Below are positions 44,347-54,099 of a DNA stretch of 64,000 nt, piece by piece. Source of the stretch: Ruegeria sp. ANG-R (lineage in GTDB: Bacteria; Pseudomonadota; Alphaproteobacteria; Rhodobacterales; Rhodobacteraceae); NCBI RefSeq assembly GCF_000813985.1, contig NZ_JWLJ01000005.1, forward strand, positions 51,805 to 115,804, given 5' to 3'. A model generated the notes under the pieces. It worked only from the letters and a program-made list of their open reading frames with translations. It ran no database searches and was not told the origin of the DNA. Every line of letters begins with the position of its first letter. The first letter of the stretch is position 1. The position numbers and the translations under genes are program-made.

Positions 44347-45012
44347 ATGGCGCGTCTGTTTCACGTTCCCCTCTCACCCTATTGCCGCAAGGTTCGCCTG
44401 TCTCTTGCTGAAAAGAAGATCGAGGTTGAACTGGTTGAAGAACGATACTGGGAACAGGACCCGGATTTTCTGCGCCGCAACCCGGCCGGTAAGGTTCCGG
44501 TACTGCGACTGGATGGACAGATCATGGCCGAAAGCGCGGCAATCTGCGAATACATTGAAGAAACCCGGCCCGAGCCGCCCCTGATGCCAAAGAAACCCGA
44601 GGCGCGATACGAGGTCAGGCGCCTTGTGGGGTGGTTCGATGACAAGTTCCATCGCGAAGTCACGTCGAAATTGCTCTATGAGCGTGTGAACAAGAAGGTG
44701 ACGGGGCAAGGGTATCCGGACAGCAAGAATGTCAAGGAAGGCGCGCGGGCGATCAAGTATCATCTGGATTACATGGCCTGGCTGCTGGATCATCGCCGCT
44801 GGCTGGCCGGGGATCAGATGACATTGGCCGATTTTGCCGCCGCGGCGCATCTGTCGGCGCTGGATTATATTTCGGATGTGGACTGGAACCGCAGTTCTGC
44901 GGTGAAGGACTGGTACGCCAAGATCAAGTCGCGCCCGGCGTTCCGGTCAATTCTGGCCGATCAGGTGCCGGGATTCCGGCCGCCGCCGCATTACGCCGAT
45001 CTGGATTTCTGA
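44347..45012 (+). CDS. Glutathione S-transferase family protein
   Basis: Cytosolic GST-fold protein of 221 aa from the ATG at 44347. The thioredoxin-like domain opens ARLFHVPLSPYCRKVRLSLA, with Ser-Pro-Tyr-Cys at the glutathione site, and has the cis-proline and SNAIL-like motif NPAGKVPVLRLDGQIMAESA. The helical C-terminal domain contains WLAGDQMTLADFAAAAHLSA, the conserved N-capping box. Class cannot be assigned with confidence and a reaction is not known. It ends in a pair of hairpins just before queG. Confidence 0.88.
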   Translation: MARLFHVPLSPYCRKVRLSLAEKKIEVELVEERYWEQDPDFLRRNPAGKVPVLRLDGQIMAESAAICEYIEETRPEPPLMPKKPEARYEVRRLVGWFDDKFHREVTSKLLYERVNKKVTGQGYPDSKNVKEGARAIKYHLDYMAWLLDHRRWLAGDQMTLADFAAAAHLSALDYISDVDWNRSSAVKDWYAKIKSRPAFRSILADQVPGFRPPPHYADLDF

Positions 45013-45026
45013 TAGGGTGCCGGAAA

Positions 45027-45063
45027 AGGGGGCTGTCTGCCCCCTCTTGGCCCGTTGGGCCAA
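45027..45063 (+). terminator. Double hairpin after the GST gene
   Basis: Two perfect 7-bp stems lie side by side: AGGGGGC/GCCCCCT (loop TGTCT) at 45027-45045 and TTGGCCC/GGGCCAA (loop GTT) at 45047-45063. There is no T-run after either, so termination may be incomplete. The pair is followed by GAGGATATTTTTGGCCAG leading to the queG ATG. Confidence 0.55.
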
Positions 45064-45090
45064 TTCACCCCCGAGGATATTTTTGGCCAG

Positions 45091-46128
45091 ATGAAGAGCG
45101 GATCGGACCTGAAAGAAAAGCTGGTGACACAGGCGCTGGCAGAGGGGTTTGTGGCCTGCCGGGTTTGTCGTCCGTGGGATGTACCGCAGGTTCCTGAACG
45201 GCTGGGGGCGTTTCTTCAGGCAGGATATCATGGTCAGATGAGCTGGATGGCCGAACGGGCGCATTGGCGTGCCGATCCGTCGGTCTTATGGCCCGAAGCG
45301 CGGTCAGTGGTTATGCTGGCTGAGAGTTACAAGCCCGAGCATGATCCGACCGAGATTTTAAGGTATCCGCAGTCAGGTGCAATTTCGGTTTATGCGCAAA
45401 ACAAGGACTACCACGACCTGGTCAAGAAACGCCTGAAGCGTTTGGCGCGCTGGCTGATTGCTGAGGCTGGTGGAGAGGTAAAGGTGTTTGTCGATACTGC
45501 CCCTGTGCCTGAAAAGGCTTTGGGTCAGGCTGCGGGGTTGGGGTGGCAGGGTAAGCATACAAATTTGGTTAGCCAGGATTGGGGAAATTGGGCCTTCTTA
45601 GGCTCTGTTTTTACTACCCTTGATTTACCGACCGACGGTGCTGAGGTGGATCATTGCGGATCGTGCCGGGCCTGCTTGACGGCTTGCCCGACCAATGCGT
45701 TTCCCGCGCCGTATCAGTTAGATGCGCGGCGCTGTATATCGTATCTGACTATCGAGCATAAGGGACCGGTCGATGAGGACCTGCGCGCCCTGCTGGGCAA
45801 CCGAATTTACGGCTGTGACGACTGTTTGGCCGCCTGTCCGTGGAATAAGTTCGCGGTCGCTGCCAGCGACATACGTTATGCTGCACGGGAAGAGTTGAAG
45901 GCACCCGCGCTTGCAGATTTGGCAGTGTTGGATGATACGGCGTTTCGCGCGCTGTTCTCTGGCTCACCCATCAAGCGGATCGGGCGGGATCGGTTTGTGC
46001 GCAACGTGCTTTATGCGATTGGTAATTCCGCACAGCCTTCGTTGCTGTCCGTTGCGCGAGATCTGGTTGAGGACCCTGATCCGGCTGTTGCGGATGCCGC
46101 GCGCTGGGCGGTGGAGAGGTTGTCGTAA
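45091..46128 (+). CDS. queG: tRNA epoxyqueuosine(34) reductase
   Basis: Cobalamin- and iron-sulfur-dependent enzyme performing the last step of queuosine synthesis in tRNA. Two ferredoxin-like clusters are visible: [17 protein letters not shown] and [14 protein letters not shown]. The cobalamin domain has [25 protein letters not shown], with the catalytic aspartate, and a C-terminal HEAT-like tail ([17 protein letters not shown]). From the ATG at 45091 it is 345 aa, in line with the family; the frame extends further upstream into the hairpin region. It is 78 bases after the GST gene. Confidence 0.94.
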   Translation: MKSGSDLKEKLVTQALAEGFVACRVCRPWDVPQVPERLGAFLQAGYHGQMSWMAERAHWRADPSVLWPEARSVVMLAESYKPEHDPTEILRYPQSGAISVYAQNKDYHDLVKKRLKRLARWLIAEAGGEVKVFVDTAPVPEKALGQAAGLGWQGKHTNLVSQDWGNWAFLGSVFTTLDLPTDGAEVDHCGSCRACLTACPTNAFPAPYQLDARRCISYLTIEHKGPVDEDLRALLGNRIYGCDDCLAACPWNKFAVAASDIRYAAREELKAPALADLAVLDDTAFRALFSGSPIKRIGRDRFVRNVLYAIGNSAQPSLLSVARDLVEDPDPAVADAARWAVERLS

Positions 46129-46189
46129 ACGGGCTGGACGCGCCGTGTGAAAACGCTACACCCGATTCTGCGAACAGATGGAGGGCCTG

Positions 46190-48193
46190 ATGGCGCTGGC
46201 TTTGGGGGTAGATACGGGTGGAACCTATACGGACGCGGTGCTGATCCGGGACGAGCGCGAGGTTGTTGCCTCGGCTAAGTCGCTGACGACCCGGGCAGAT
46301 TTGGCGGTCGGGGTTGGTCGGGCGATCTCGGCAGTGCTGGAGGACGCCCAGGTCGCGCCCGATCAGATCGGATTGGCTTCCTTGTCGACCACTCTTGCCA
46401 CCAACGCGCTGGTCGAGGGGCAGGGGGGGCGCATTGCACTGATTTATGTCGGATTTCGTGACAGTGATCTGGAAAAGCACGGGTTGCGGGAAGCACTGAA
46501 AGGCGACCCCGCGTTGGTTCTGGCAGGGGGGCATAACCATGCGGGCGGCGAGAAAGAACCGTTGGATGTTCCGGGGCTTGAGGCCTTTTTGGCCTCTCAT
46601 GAGGGCATATCCGGCTATGCCGTTGCGGCACAGTTCGCCACCCGAAATCCGGCTCATGAACTGGAGGTCGCGCGCGTGATTGCCGAAAGAACCCGCACTC
46701 CGGTGACATGTTCGCATCATTTGTCAGCCAAACTGAATGGGCCGAAACGAGCCGTAACGGCGGTGCTGAATGCGCGGCTGATCGGTATGATCGACCGGTT
46801 GATCGGCCGGGCGCAGGATCAGTTGCGGGAACAGGGCATCACTGCGCCGATGATGGTTGTGCGCGGGGACGGGGCACTGATGAGCGCCGAACAGGCGCGG
46901 GAGCGCCCGATCGAAACAATCCTCAGCGGCCCGGCGGCATCGATTGTGGGCGCGCGATGGTTGACTGACGTCGATAATGCTTTGGTATCGGACATTGGCG
47001 GGACTACTACCGATGTCGCCTTGATCCGGGACGGGAAGCCGGCAATCGATCCTGCCGGTGCGCAGGTTGGCGGTTTTCGTACGATGGTCGAGGCTGTCGC
47101 GATGCGTACCCACGGTCTCGGCGGCGACAGCCAGGTGCATGTATTGACCGAAGGGCTTCGGGGTGGCGTTTTCCTTGGCCCGCGCCGGGTGCTTCCGGTC
47201 TCGCTGATCGCGGCCGAAGCGCCGGAAGTGGTTCATGCTGCATTGGACGAACAGTTGCGGGCGACAACTGTCGGAGAGCATGACACCCGTTTCGCGCGGC
47301 GTGTGCCGGGTATCCCTGCTGATGGTGTTGGTCCGCGTGAAGCCGTTTTGCTGGACCGATTAGGCGATCAGGTTCTGCCGCTGGGCGGGTTGCTGCAAAC
47401 GCAGATGGAGCACGGCGCGCTGGGCCGCCTCGTGGATCGTGGGATATTGCAGGTTTCAGGCGTAACGCCGTCGGATGCCAGCCATGTTCTGGGGCGGTTG
47501 GACGATTGGGATGCGGCTGCGGCACGCAAAGCGCTGGAACTGGTGGCGCGCAAGCGGGTTGGTTCGGGCGAACAACTGGCGAAATCACCCGAGGCGTTGG
47601 CACAAATGATCGTGGATCAACTGACCGAGCAGACCTCTTTGACCTTGTTAGAGACTGCTTTTGCCGAAGAAACGAATGGATTTGGGCTTTCGGCGCAAGA
47701 GCTCGCGCGGCATGTACTGACCCGGCGCGCTCTGGCAAGGCACAGAGGTCTGCTGGCACTGGATGCTGCGTTGAACGTGGATGTGGTTGGCTTGGGGGCG
47801 TCGGCGCCCAGCTATTATCCTGCGGTGGGTGAGCGGCTGCACTGCAACATGATCCTGCCTGAACACGCGGGCGTCGCGAATGCGATCGGTGCGGTTGTGG
47901 GACGGATGACCCTTCGCCGGTCCGGCACGGTCACCTCTCCGGCAGAGGGCAGATACCGGGTGCATCTTGAAGAGGGCCCTCAAGATTTCCCGGATTCTGG
48001 TGCTGCGCTTGAAGTTCTTGAAACCGCATTGAAAAATGAAGTCGAAGGCGCCGTGCGCGAAGCGGGCGCCGAGGATATTCGTGTGACTGTCGATCGGGAT
48101 ATCCGCATGGCCCGGATCGAGGCACAAGAGGTGTTTGTCGAGGCGTTGGTCACCGTTGAAGCCAGCGGAAGACCAAGGGTGGCGGTCGGATAG
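46190..48193 (+). CDS. Hydantoinase/oxoprolinase family protein (HyuA type)
   Basis: ATP-dependent cyclic-amide hydrolase family member of 667 aa. The actin-like ATPase fold is marked by LGVDTGGTYTDAVLI at the N-terminus, STTLATNALVEG, the second phosphate motif SDIGGTTTDVALIRDGKP, and ILSGPAASIVGARWL. Family enzymes open 5-oxoproline, hydantoin or related rings, usually as HyuA-HyuB pairs; no HyuB partner is adjacent, so the substrate and even catalytic competence are uncertain. The start at 46190 follows GGAGGGCCTG; an in-frame ATG at 46178 lacks such a site. It faces the msrA gene across a hairpin. Confidence 0.87.
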   Translation: MALALGVDTGGTYTDAVLIRDEREVVASAKSLTTRADLAVGVGRAISAVLEDAQVAPDQIGLASLSTTLATNALVEGQGGRIALIYVGFRDSDLEKHGLREALKGDPALVLAGGHNHAGGEKEPLDVPGLEAFLASHEGISGYAVAAQFATRNPAHELEVARVIAERTRTPVTCSHHLSAKLNGPKRAVTAVLNARLIGMIDRLIGRAQDQLREQGITAPMMVVRGDGALMSAEQARERPIETILSGPAASIVGARWLTDVDNALVSDIGGTTTDVALIRDGKPAIDPAGAQVGGFRTMVEAVAMRTHGLGGDSQVHVLTEGLRGGVFLGPRRVLPVSLIAAEAPEVVHAALDEQLRATTVGEHDTRFARRVPGIPADGVGPREAVLLDRLGDQVLPLGGLLQTQMEHGALGRLVDRGILQVSGVTPSDASHVLGRLDDWDAAAARKALELVARKRVGSGEQLAKSPEALAQMIVDQLTEQTSLTLLETAFAEETNGFGLSAQELARHVLTRRALARHRGLLALDAALNVDVVGLGASAPSYYPAVGERLHCNMILPEHAGVANAIGAVVGRMTLRRSGTVTSPAEGRYRVHLEEGPQDFPDSGAALEVLETALKNEVEGAVREAGAEDIRVTVDRDIRMARIEAQEVFVEALVTVEASGRPRVAVG

Positions 48194-48209
48194 CCCCAAG
48201 TCGGGGCTA
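48191..48209. terminator. Shared hairpin between convergent hydantoinase and msrA genes
   Basis: TAGCCCC (48191-48197) and GGGGCTA (48203-48209) form a perfect 7-bp stem with loop AAGTC; the first arm includes the hydantoinase stop codon. No clear T-run. It may terminate transcripts arriving from both sides. Confidence 0.5.
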
Positions 48210-48218
48210 CCCGGCAAT

Positions 48219-48731
48219 CTATTCCGCTGCGCTGGATCGTTTGGGCAGCACCCAGTTCTGGCGCGGGAAGTGACAGGTATAGCCGTTCGGGATACGTTCA
48301 AGATAATCCTGATGCTCGGCCTCGGCCTCCCAGAAATCACCGACGGGTTCGACCTCGGTCACCACGTTACCCGGCCAAAGGCCACTGGCATTTACATCCG
48401 CAATCGTGTCGTCGGCCACCTGCTTCTGGGCGTCGTCCACGTAATAGATGGCCGAGCGATAGCTCATACCACGGTCATTGCCCTGCCGGTTAGGCGTGGT
48501 GGGGTCGTGAATCTGGAAAAAGAACTCCAATAGATCGCGATATGTGATCCGCGTGGGGTCGAACCAGATCTCGATCCCTTCGGCATGAGTGCCATGGTTG
48601 CGGTAGGTGGCGTTCGGGACGTCGCCGCCGGTATAGCCGACACGGGTCCGGGAGACACCGGGCAGCTTGCGGATCAGATCCTGCATACCCCAAAAGCAGC
48701 CACCGGCCAAAACAGCACGTTGTTCAGTCAT
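48219..48731 (-). CDS. msrA: Peptide-methionine (S)-S-oxide reductase
   Basis: Repair enzyme of 170 aa reducing the S epimer of methionine sulfoxide. The catalytic motif is [10 protein letters not shown] with Cys12; [20 protein letters not shown] and [20 protein letters not shown] are conserved MsrA blocks. No signal peptide, so cytoplasmic. Its start overlaps the msrB stop by four bases, giving a coupled msrB-msrA operon that covers both sulfoxide epimers. Confidence 0.96.
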   Translation of the reverse strand: MTEQRAVLAGGCFWGMQDLIRKLPGVSRTRVGYTGGDVPNATYRNHGTHAEGIEIWFDPTRITYRDLLEFFFQIHDPTTPNRQGNDRGMSYRSAIYYVDDAQKQVADDTIADVNASGLWPGNVVTEVEPVGDFWEAEAEHQDYLERIPNGYTCHFPRQNWVLPKRSSAAE

Positions 48732-49177
48732 TGGACGTCCTCCACATGAATCAGGTACTCGCCATAACCCTCGGCTTCCATCGCATCACGATGGATAAAC
48801 CGCAGCGAGGCGGAATTAATACAGTATCGCAGCCCGCCATGTTCACGCGGCCCGTCGGGGAATACATGCCCCAGATGGCTGTCCCCGTGTTTCGAGCGGA
48901 CCTCGGTGCGGATCATGCCCAGAGTGCGGTCTTCGAATTCTTCCACATGCTCATGGATGATGGGTTTGGTGAAGCTGGGCCAGCCACAACCAGATTCGTA
49001 CTTGTGGGTCGAAGCGAACAACGGCTCGCCGGAAACAATATCCACATAGATGCCCGGTTCCTTGTTGTTCAGGTGCTTACCGGTGCCGGGGCGCTCGGTG
49101 CCACTTCGCTGCGTGACGCGGAACTCCTCTGGCGACAGGGCGGCAATTGCTTCGGGTGATTTGGAATAGCGGGTCAT
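48728..49177 (-). CDS. msrB: Peptide-methionine (R)-S-oxide reductase
   Basis: Repair enzyme of 149 aa for the R epimer of methionine sulfoxide. The catalytic cysteine is Cys119 in [22 protein letters not shown] carries the possible resolving Cys64, and [16 protein letters not shown] is conserved. The two CxxC zinc pairs of many MsrB proteins are absent ([11 protein letters not shown] here), so it belongs to the zinc-free form. First gene of the msrBA operon. Confidence 0.95.
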   Translation of the reverse strand: MTRYSKSPEAIAALSPEEFRVTQRSGTERPGTGKHLNNKEPGIYVDIVSGEPLFASTHKYESGCGWPSFTKPIIHEHVEEFEDRTLGMIRTEVRSKHGDSHLGHVFPDGPREHGGLRYCINSASLRFIHRDAMEAEGYGEYLIHVEDVQ

Positions 49178-49272
49178 GGCTCCTCCGTTTCTCTTTTCTT
49201 TGCCACAATAGATGGGGTTTGACGGGCGAAAGCAAAGGCTTGTTACATCGCCTCGCGCAGACGTGCGGACAA

Positions 49273-50151
49273 TCAGGCCGGCTTTGGTGCCGGCGCACGT
49301 GAAAGCTGCACGGCCAGAATACCCAGTGTGGTGATCAGAACACCGACCGCGTCCAGCGGACCCAGCCGTTCACCCAACAGGATGGCGGCTATGGTTACAC
49401 CGAATACCGGATTGAGGAAATGGAAGGTTGCGGCCCGGATCGGGCCGATGCGATCCAGCAGCAGGAACCATATGAACGTCGCCAGCAGGCCCGGAAACAG
49501 CGTGGTATAGGTGAAGGCCAGCGCAAAGGACAGGGTGGGGTGTATATAGATGTCCTCGAACATCGGGGCGGCGAGGAACAATGCCGCAGAACCGATCAGC
49601 ATTTGCAGCCCGACCACCATCATGAAATTCCCGCCCGAGGTCGCCCCCCGAACCGCAAGCGTGGCGAAGGTCAACGCCAGTGCGCCGATTCCGCAGAGCA
49701 GTATGCCAAACAGGTCGACACCCGCGCTGATCCGGCTGCCCATGATCAGGGCAACGCCGGCGAACCCTGCCAACAGGCCGATGACGCCGAGCGGGCGCAG
49801 CCGCTCACCCAAAAGAAGCCACCCGGCCAGCGCCACCAGCAGCGGCATGGTTGATGCAATGATCGCTGCGACCGAGGCTTCGATTGTCTGCATAGCGTAG
49901 AAATTCAGACCCAAATAAAGGGCATTCTGGCAGATTCCGAACAGAATAGTGGCCCGCCATTGGCCCGGCGTCAGGCGCCAGCTTTGACCCATCGCTCGTG
50001 CAATCGCCACGCCCAGCAGACCCGAGATCAAAAACCGCAGCGCCAGCGAGAACAATGGCGAGGCATCGGCGACAATGATCCGCGCCGAGGTGAAGGCCGA
50101 TGACCAGATCAGGGCAAAGACAAGCCCCATGGCGATGGCGCGCAGATCCAT
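49273..50151 (-). CDS. EamA/DMT family transporter
   Basis: Inner-membrane protein of 292 aa with about ten hydrophobic helices and two EamA repeats: [20 protein letters not shown] begins the first and [20 protein letters not shown] the second. [20 protein letters not shown] near the C-terminus is the typical second-repeat ending (RhaT/EamA type). These transporters export metabolites such as amino acids; substrate unknown. Monocistronic; it lies between msrB and the HU gene, all on the minus strand. Confidence 0.88.
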   Translation of the reverse strand: MDLRAIAMGLVFALIWSSAFTSARIIVADASPLFSLALRFLISGLLGVAIARAMGQSWRLTPGQWRATILFGICQNALYLGLNFYAMQTIEASVAAIIASTMPLLVALAGWLLLGERLRPLGVIGLLAGFAGVALIMGSRISAGVDLFGILLCGIGALALTFATLAVRGATSGGNFMMVVGLQMLIGSAALFLAAPMFEDIYIHPTLSFALAFTYTTLFPGLLATFIWFLLLDRIGPIRAATFHFLNPVFGVTIAAILLGERLGPLDAVGVLITTLGILAVQLSRAPAPKPA

Positions 50152-50202
50152 TTTGACTTCCCTTTCAACTTCGGGCGACTGTCACTGGTTTTCGATCCTG
50201 CC

Positions 50203-50237
50203 GCAAGGAAAAGGGGCCGCCCGATGGCGACCCCCTT
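50203..50237 (-). terminator. Rho-independent terminator of the HU gene
   Basis: On the minus strand AAGGGG-(G)TCGCC pairs with GGCGG-CCCCTT around loop ATCG, followed by TTTCCTT. It lies some 25 bases beyond the HU stop codon and before the EamA gene. Confidence 0.75.
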
Positions 50238-50263
50238 CGATCTTGTGATCTGTGTTCGGCGGT

Positions 50264-50551
<288 letters not shown>

Positions 50552-50624
50552 TTCTTGGTCTCCTTAACGTGCCCGATAAATAGGGCCTCACCGCGTAACT
50601 GTAACGGGATATTGTGGACGAACA

Positions 50625-50678
50625 CAACGAATAGTAGCGCGAAAAACCCCAAAAATAGGGGAAATTCGTTGCTTTTTT
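50625..50678. repeat. Inverted repeat between amn and the HU gene
   Basis: CAACGAAT (50625-50632) and ATTCGTTG (50664-50671) are perfect eight-base arms enclosing a small CCCC-AAAAATA-GGGG hairpin; TTTTTT at 50673-50678 follows on the plus strand. On the minus strand GGGGTTTTT follows the inner stem, so it may terminate amn transcription or regulate read-through into the HU gene. Confidence 0.4.
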
Positions 50679-50681
50679 GCT

Positions 50682-52145
50682 TCAGAGAAAGGCCGTTTCG
50701 TCAAACGAACGCAATTTCCGGCTGTGTAAACGCTCCAGCGGCATACCACGCAGGTGTTCCATCGCCCGAATTCCGATCGCCAGATGGCGACTGACCTGAG
50801 TGGTATAAAACGCCGAGGCCATGCCGGGAAGCTTTAATTCACCATGCAATGGTTTGTCCGAGACACAGAGCAAAGTTCCGTAAGGCACCCGAAACCGGTA
50901 CCCGTTTGCCGCAATCGTTGCGCTTTCCATATCAAGCGCAACCGCGCGCGACTGGCTGAGACGCTGCACCGGCCCGGACTGGTCGCGCAGTTCCCAGTTG
51001 CGATTGTCGACCGAGGCCACCGTACCCGTGCGCATGATCCGTTTCAGTTCGTACCCTTCCAACTCGGTCACCTCGGCCACCGCCCGCTCCAGCGCCACCT
51101 GAATTTCGGCCAGCGGTGGAATCGGAACCCAGACCGGAAGGTCGTCATCCAGCACCTTGTCCTCGCGCAGATAGGCATGTGCCAGAACAAAATCCCCCAG
51201 TGCCTGGGTATTGCGCAACCCGGCGCAGTGCCCGACCATCAACCAAGCGTGCGGACGCAGAACCGCAATATGGTCGGTGGCGGTTTTGGCATTCGATGGT
51301 CCGACGCCGATATTGACCAACGTAATCCCCGATCCATCCGCGCGTTTCAGGTGATAGGTCGGCATCTGCGGCAATTTCAGAGGCTGATTGATTATGGTTT
51401 CCGCGTCGGTGATCTCAACATCACCGGTTGACACAAAACTGGTATAGCCGCTTTCGGGATCGGCCAATTGGGTCCGCGCGTAGCTTTCGAATTCCGATAC
51501 GTAGAACTGGTAGTTGGTGAACAGCACGTGGTTCTGGAAATGACTGGGGTCTGTCGCTGTGTAGTGCGACAACCGTGCCAGAGAATAATCCACGCGCTGG
51601 GCGGTAAACAGCGCCAGAGGGCCCACTTCATCAGCGGGCTCGTAAACCCCGTTTACGATGTCATCATTGGTTGTGCTGAGATCCGGAACGTCAAACACAT
51701 CGCGAAGCGTAAACCCCGCGGGTCCCTGCTGGAGCGAGCCAAGCTCGGAATTGCTGGCAACGGCAAAATGTAGCGGAATCGGGGTGTCAGATGCTCTGAT
51801 CGTGACCGGCTGGTCATGGTTCTTGATCAACAGGGCAATTTGCTGAATCAGGTAGGATCGAAACAGATCGGGCCGCGTCACGGTGATGGCATGGGTTCCG
51901 GGTTCGGACACATGGCCAAAGCTCAGGCGGCTGTCGACCTGCGCGTATGACGACGTTTTGATGCGAATTTCCGGGTAGTAGGCTCTGAAACGCTCGGACG
52001 GGGCGCCGTCTCTCATTGCCTTTGTGAAGTTATCGCACAGAAAGGTCGTGGCCTGTTTGTAGAGTTGCTCCAGCCGCGCGACAGCGGCTTTTGGATCGGT
52101 GAACTGCTCGGCCGGTACAGCATCGGGTGTGTTTATGATTGTCAT
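50682..52145 (-). CDS. amn: AMP nucleosidase
   Basis: Cytoplasmic enzyme of 487 aa splitting AMP into adenine and ribose 5-phosphate. The N-terminal AMP nucleosidase domain includes FRAYYPEIRIKTSSYAQVDS-RLSFGHV, and the C-terminal nucleoside phosphorylase-like domain has LVNIGVGPSNAKTATDHIAV, HAWLMVGHCAGLR and the catalytic region AVALDMESATIAANGYRFRV. Length agrees with Amn proteins. It overlaps the adenine deaminase gene by four bases, so the released adenine is handed to a co-translated deaminase. Confidence 0.94.
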   Translation of the reverse strand: MTIINTPDAVPAEQFTDPKAAVARLEQLYKQATTFLCDNFTKAMRDGAPSERFRAYYPEIRIKTSSYAQVDSRLSFGHVSEPGTHAITVTRPDLFRSYLIQQIALLIKNHDQPVTIRASDTPIPLHFAVASNSELGSLQQGPAGFTLRDVFDVPDLSTTNDDIVNGVYEPADEVGPLALFTAQRVDYSLARLSHYTATDPSHFQNHVLFTNYQFYVSEFESYARTQLADPESGYTSFVSTGDVEITDAETIINQPLKLPQMPTYHLKRADGSGITLVNIGVGPSNAKTATDHIAVLRPHAWLMVGHCAGLRNTQALGDFVLAHAYLREDKVLDDDLPVWVPIPPLAEIQVALERAVAEVTELEGYELKRIMRTGTVASVDNRNWELRDQSGPVQRLSQSRAVALDMESATIAANGYRFRVPYGTLLCVSDKPLHGELKLPGMASAFYTTQVSRHLAIGIRAMEHLRGMPLERLHSRKLRSFDETAFL

Positions 52146-53944
52146 GAAAGGGGTTCCAGAAGGTCGATCTTCTTAAATGTACGCACGTCCACCAGCCCAA
52201 GATCGGAAATCCTCAGTTCCGGGATCACGACGAGGGCAAGAAGAGAATGCTGCATATACGCGTTGTTGAGGTGACAGCCGCAGACTTGCATCGCCTTGAC
52301 CATCTGTTCGGCCCTGGTGGCGACTTCGGTTGCCGGGCTGTCGGACATCAGGCCCGCGATTGGCAGTTCTACCAGCGCCAGTTCTTCCCCATCCCGGAAG
52401 ATGGTGATGCCACCGCCAATCTCGGCCAGCCGGTTCGCGGCCAGCGCCATCTGATCGCGGTCGGTGCCTACGACAATCATGTGATGGCTGTCATGCGCCA
52501 CGGTCGAGGCCATGGCCATCCGTCCCCGATACCCAAAGCCCGAGACAAACGCGTTGACCACACCACCGGTTGCGCGATGCCGTTCGACCAGCGCGATCTG
52601 ACAGACATCCCCTTCGCCTTCGACCAGGCCCTCGACGATCGGTAGATCTGCCTGCAACGCCTGCGTGGGCGCCTGATTTTCCACCACTCCGATCACGTTG
52701 GCCCTGACCCTGTTGGCTCCTGTGGGTGCTGCGATCTCGAAATCGGTCGAGGTCAGTTCGTGCCCGAGATGAACGGTGTCGCGTGCTTTCGCGGGCCAGT
52801 TCAGATGCGGGCAGTCGACCGCAACCTCTCCGTTCTCGGCCACAACCCGGCCTCGTGCAATGACGGTTTCGATTGGCAAGTCTGTCAAATCTGAGCTCAG
52901 GACAATATCCGCGCGCCGTCCCGGGGTAATCGAACCGATCTCACGCTCCAGTCCAAAATGGGTCGCTGTGTTGATGGTCGCCATTTGAAGCGCGACCAGA
53001 GGATCACACCCGCAGGCAATCGCATGGCGCACCACGCGGTTCATGTGGCCATCGTTGACCAGCGTACCGGAATGACAATCATCCGTGCAAAGAATGAAAT
53101 TCCGCGGGTCCAGCCCCTTTTCGGTCACAGCGGTGATCTGGCTTTTCACGTCGTACCAGGCGGACCCCAGCCGCATCATCGACCGCATCCCCTGCCGGAC
53201 CCGAGCGATGGCGTCAGCCTCGCAGGTGCCTTCATGATCGTCTGCGGGGCCACCCGCGACATAGGCGGAGAAATCAGAGCCTAAGTCGGGCGAAGCGTAG
53301 TGCCCGCCAACGGTTTTCCCCGCCCGCTGGGTCGCCGCGATTTCCGCCAGCATCTTCGGGTCGCCGTTGATAACGCCGGGAAAGTTCATCATCTCTCCCA
53401 ACCCGATGACGCCGGGCCAGGACATTGCCTCGGCCACGTCTTCGGGGGTGATCTCGTACCCGGTCGTCTCCAACCCCGGCGCAGAGGGCGCGCAGGACGG
53501 CATTTGGGTGAAGATGTTCACCGGCTGCATCAGGGCTTCGTCATGCATCAGGCGTACGCCTTCGAGGCCAAGCACATTGGCGATCTCGTGCGGGTCAGTG
53601 AACATGGATGTGGTGCCATGCGGAATGACCGCGCGGGCAAATTCGGCAGGGGTCAGCATACCTGACTCGATGTGCATATGCGCGTCGCACAGACCGGGAA
53701 TCATGTATCGACCGCGCGCATCGATGATCCGGGTTTCAGACCCGATGCAATGAGAGGCGTCCGGTCCCACAAAGGCCACACGCCCCGCTATGATCGCCAC
53801 ATCATGATCGGGCAGGGTTTCCCGGCTGTGCACATTGACCCAGATGCCGCCACGGATCACCGTATCGGCAGCCTCTCGGCCAGCGGCAACAGCGATGAGA
53901 CGAGGGGCGGTATCGGGCCAACTTGGGAAGGGAGTGTATTCCAT
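52142..53944 (-). CDS. ade: Adenine deaminase
   Basis: Amidohydrolase of 600 aa converting adenine to hypoxanthine plus ammonia. The metal motif is His89-x-His91 in IPGLCDAHMHIESGM, followed by HGTTSMFTDPHEIANVLG, the catalytic region FILCTDDCHSGTLVNDGH and IGSITPGRRADIVLSSDLTD. Length and motif order match bacterial Ade (AdeC type). It is the first gene of the ade-amn operon. Together the pair turns AMP into ribose 5-phosphate and hypoxanthine, bypassing adenosine. Confidence 0.95.
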   Translation of the reverse strand: MEYTPFPSWPDTAPRLIAVAAGREAADTVIRGGIWVNVHSRETLPDHDVAIIAGRVAFVGPDASHCIGSETRIIDARGRYMIPGLCDAHMHIESGMLTPAEFARAVIPHGTTSMFTDPHEIANVLGLEGVRLMHDEALMQPVNIFTQMPSCAPSAPGLETTGYEITPEDVAEAMSWPGVIGLGEMMNFPGVINGDPKMLAEIAATQRAGKTVGGHYASPDLGSDFSAYVAGGPADDHEGTCEADAIARVRQGMRSMMRLGSAWYDVKSQITAVTEKGLDPRNFILCTDDCHSGTLVNDGHMNRVVRHAIACGCDPLVALQMATINTATHFGLEREIGSITPGRRADIVLSSDLTDLPIETVIARGRVVAENGEVAVDCPHLNWPAKARDTVHLGHELTSTDFEIAAPTGANRVRANVIGVVENQAPTQALQADLPIVEGLVEGEGDVCQIALVERHRATGGVVNAFVSGFGYRGRMAMASTVAHDSHHMIVVGTDRDQMALAANRLAEIGGGITIFRDGEELALVELPIAGLMSDSPATEVATRAEQMVKAMQVCGCHLNNAYMQHSLLALVVIPELRISDLGLVDVRTFKKIDLLEPLS

Positions 53945-54099
53945 GGCCCAACTTTCCCGAATGCGGCGCGAGGTGCAACCCCCACCGGTAAGGTATCATG
54001 GAATCATCACAAAACCCGCCAACCGCAGCGCGCCAGCGCTGCCCGGCCCAACCCGAGGAGATGCCCGGGGGCATTGACGAGGGGCGGGAGCCGCCTGCT

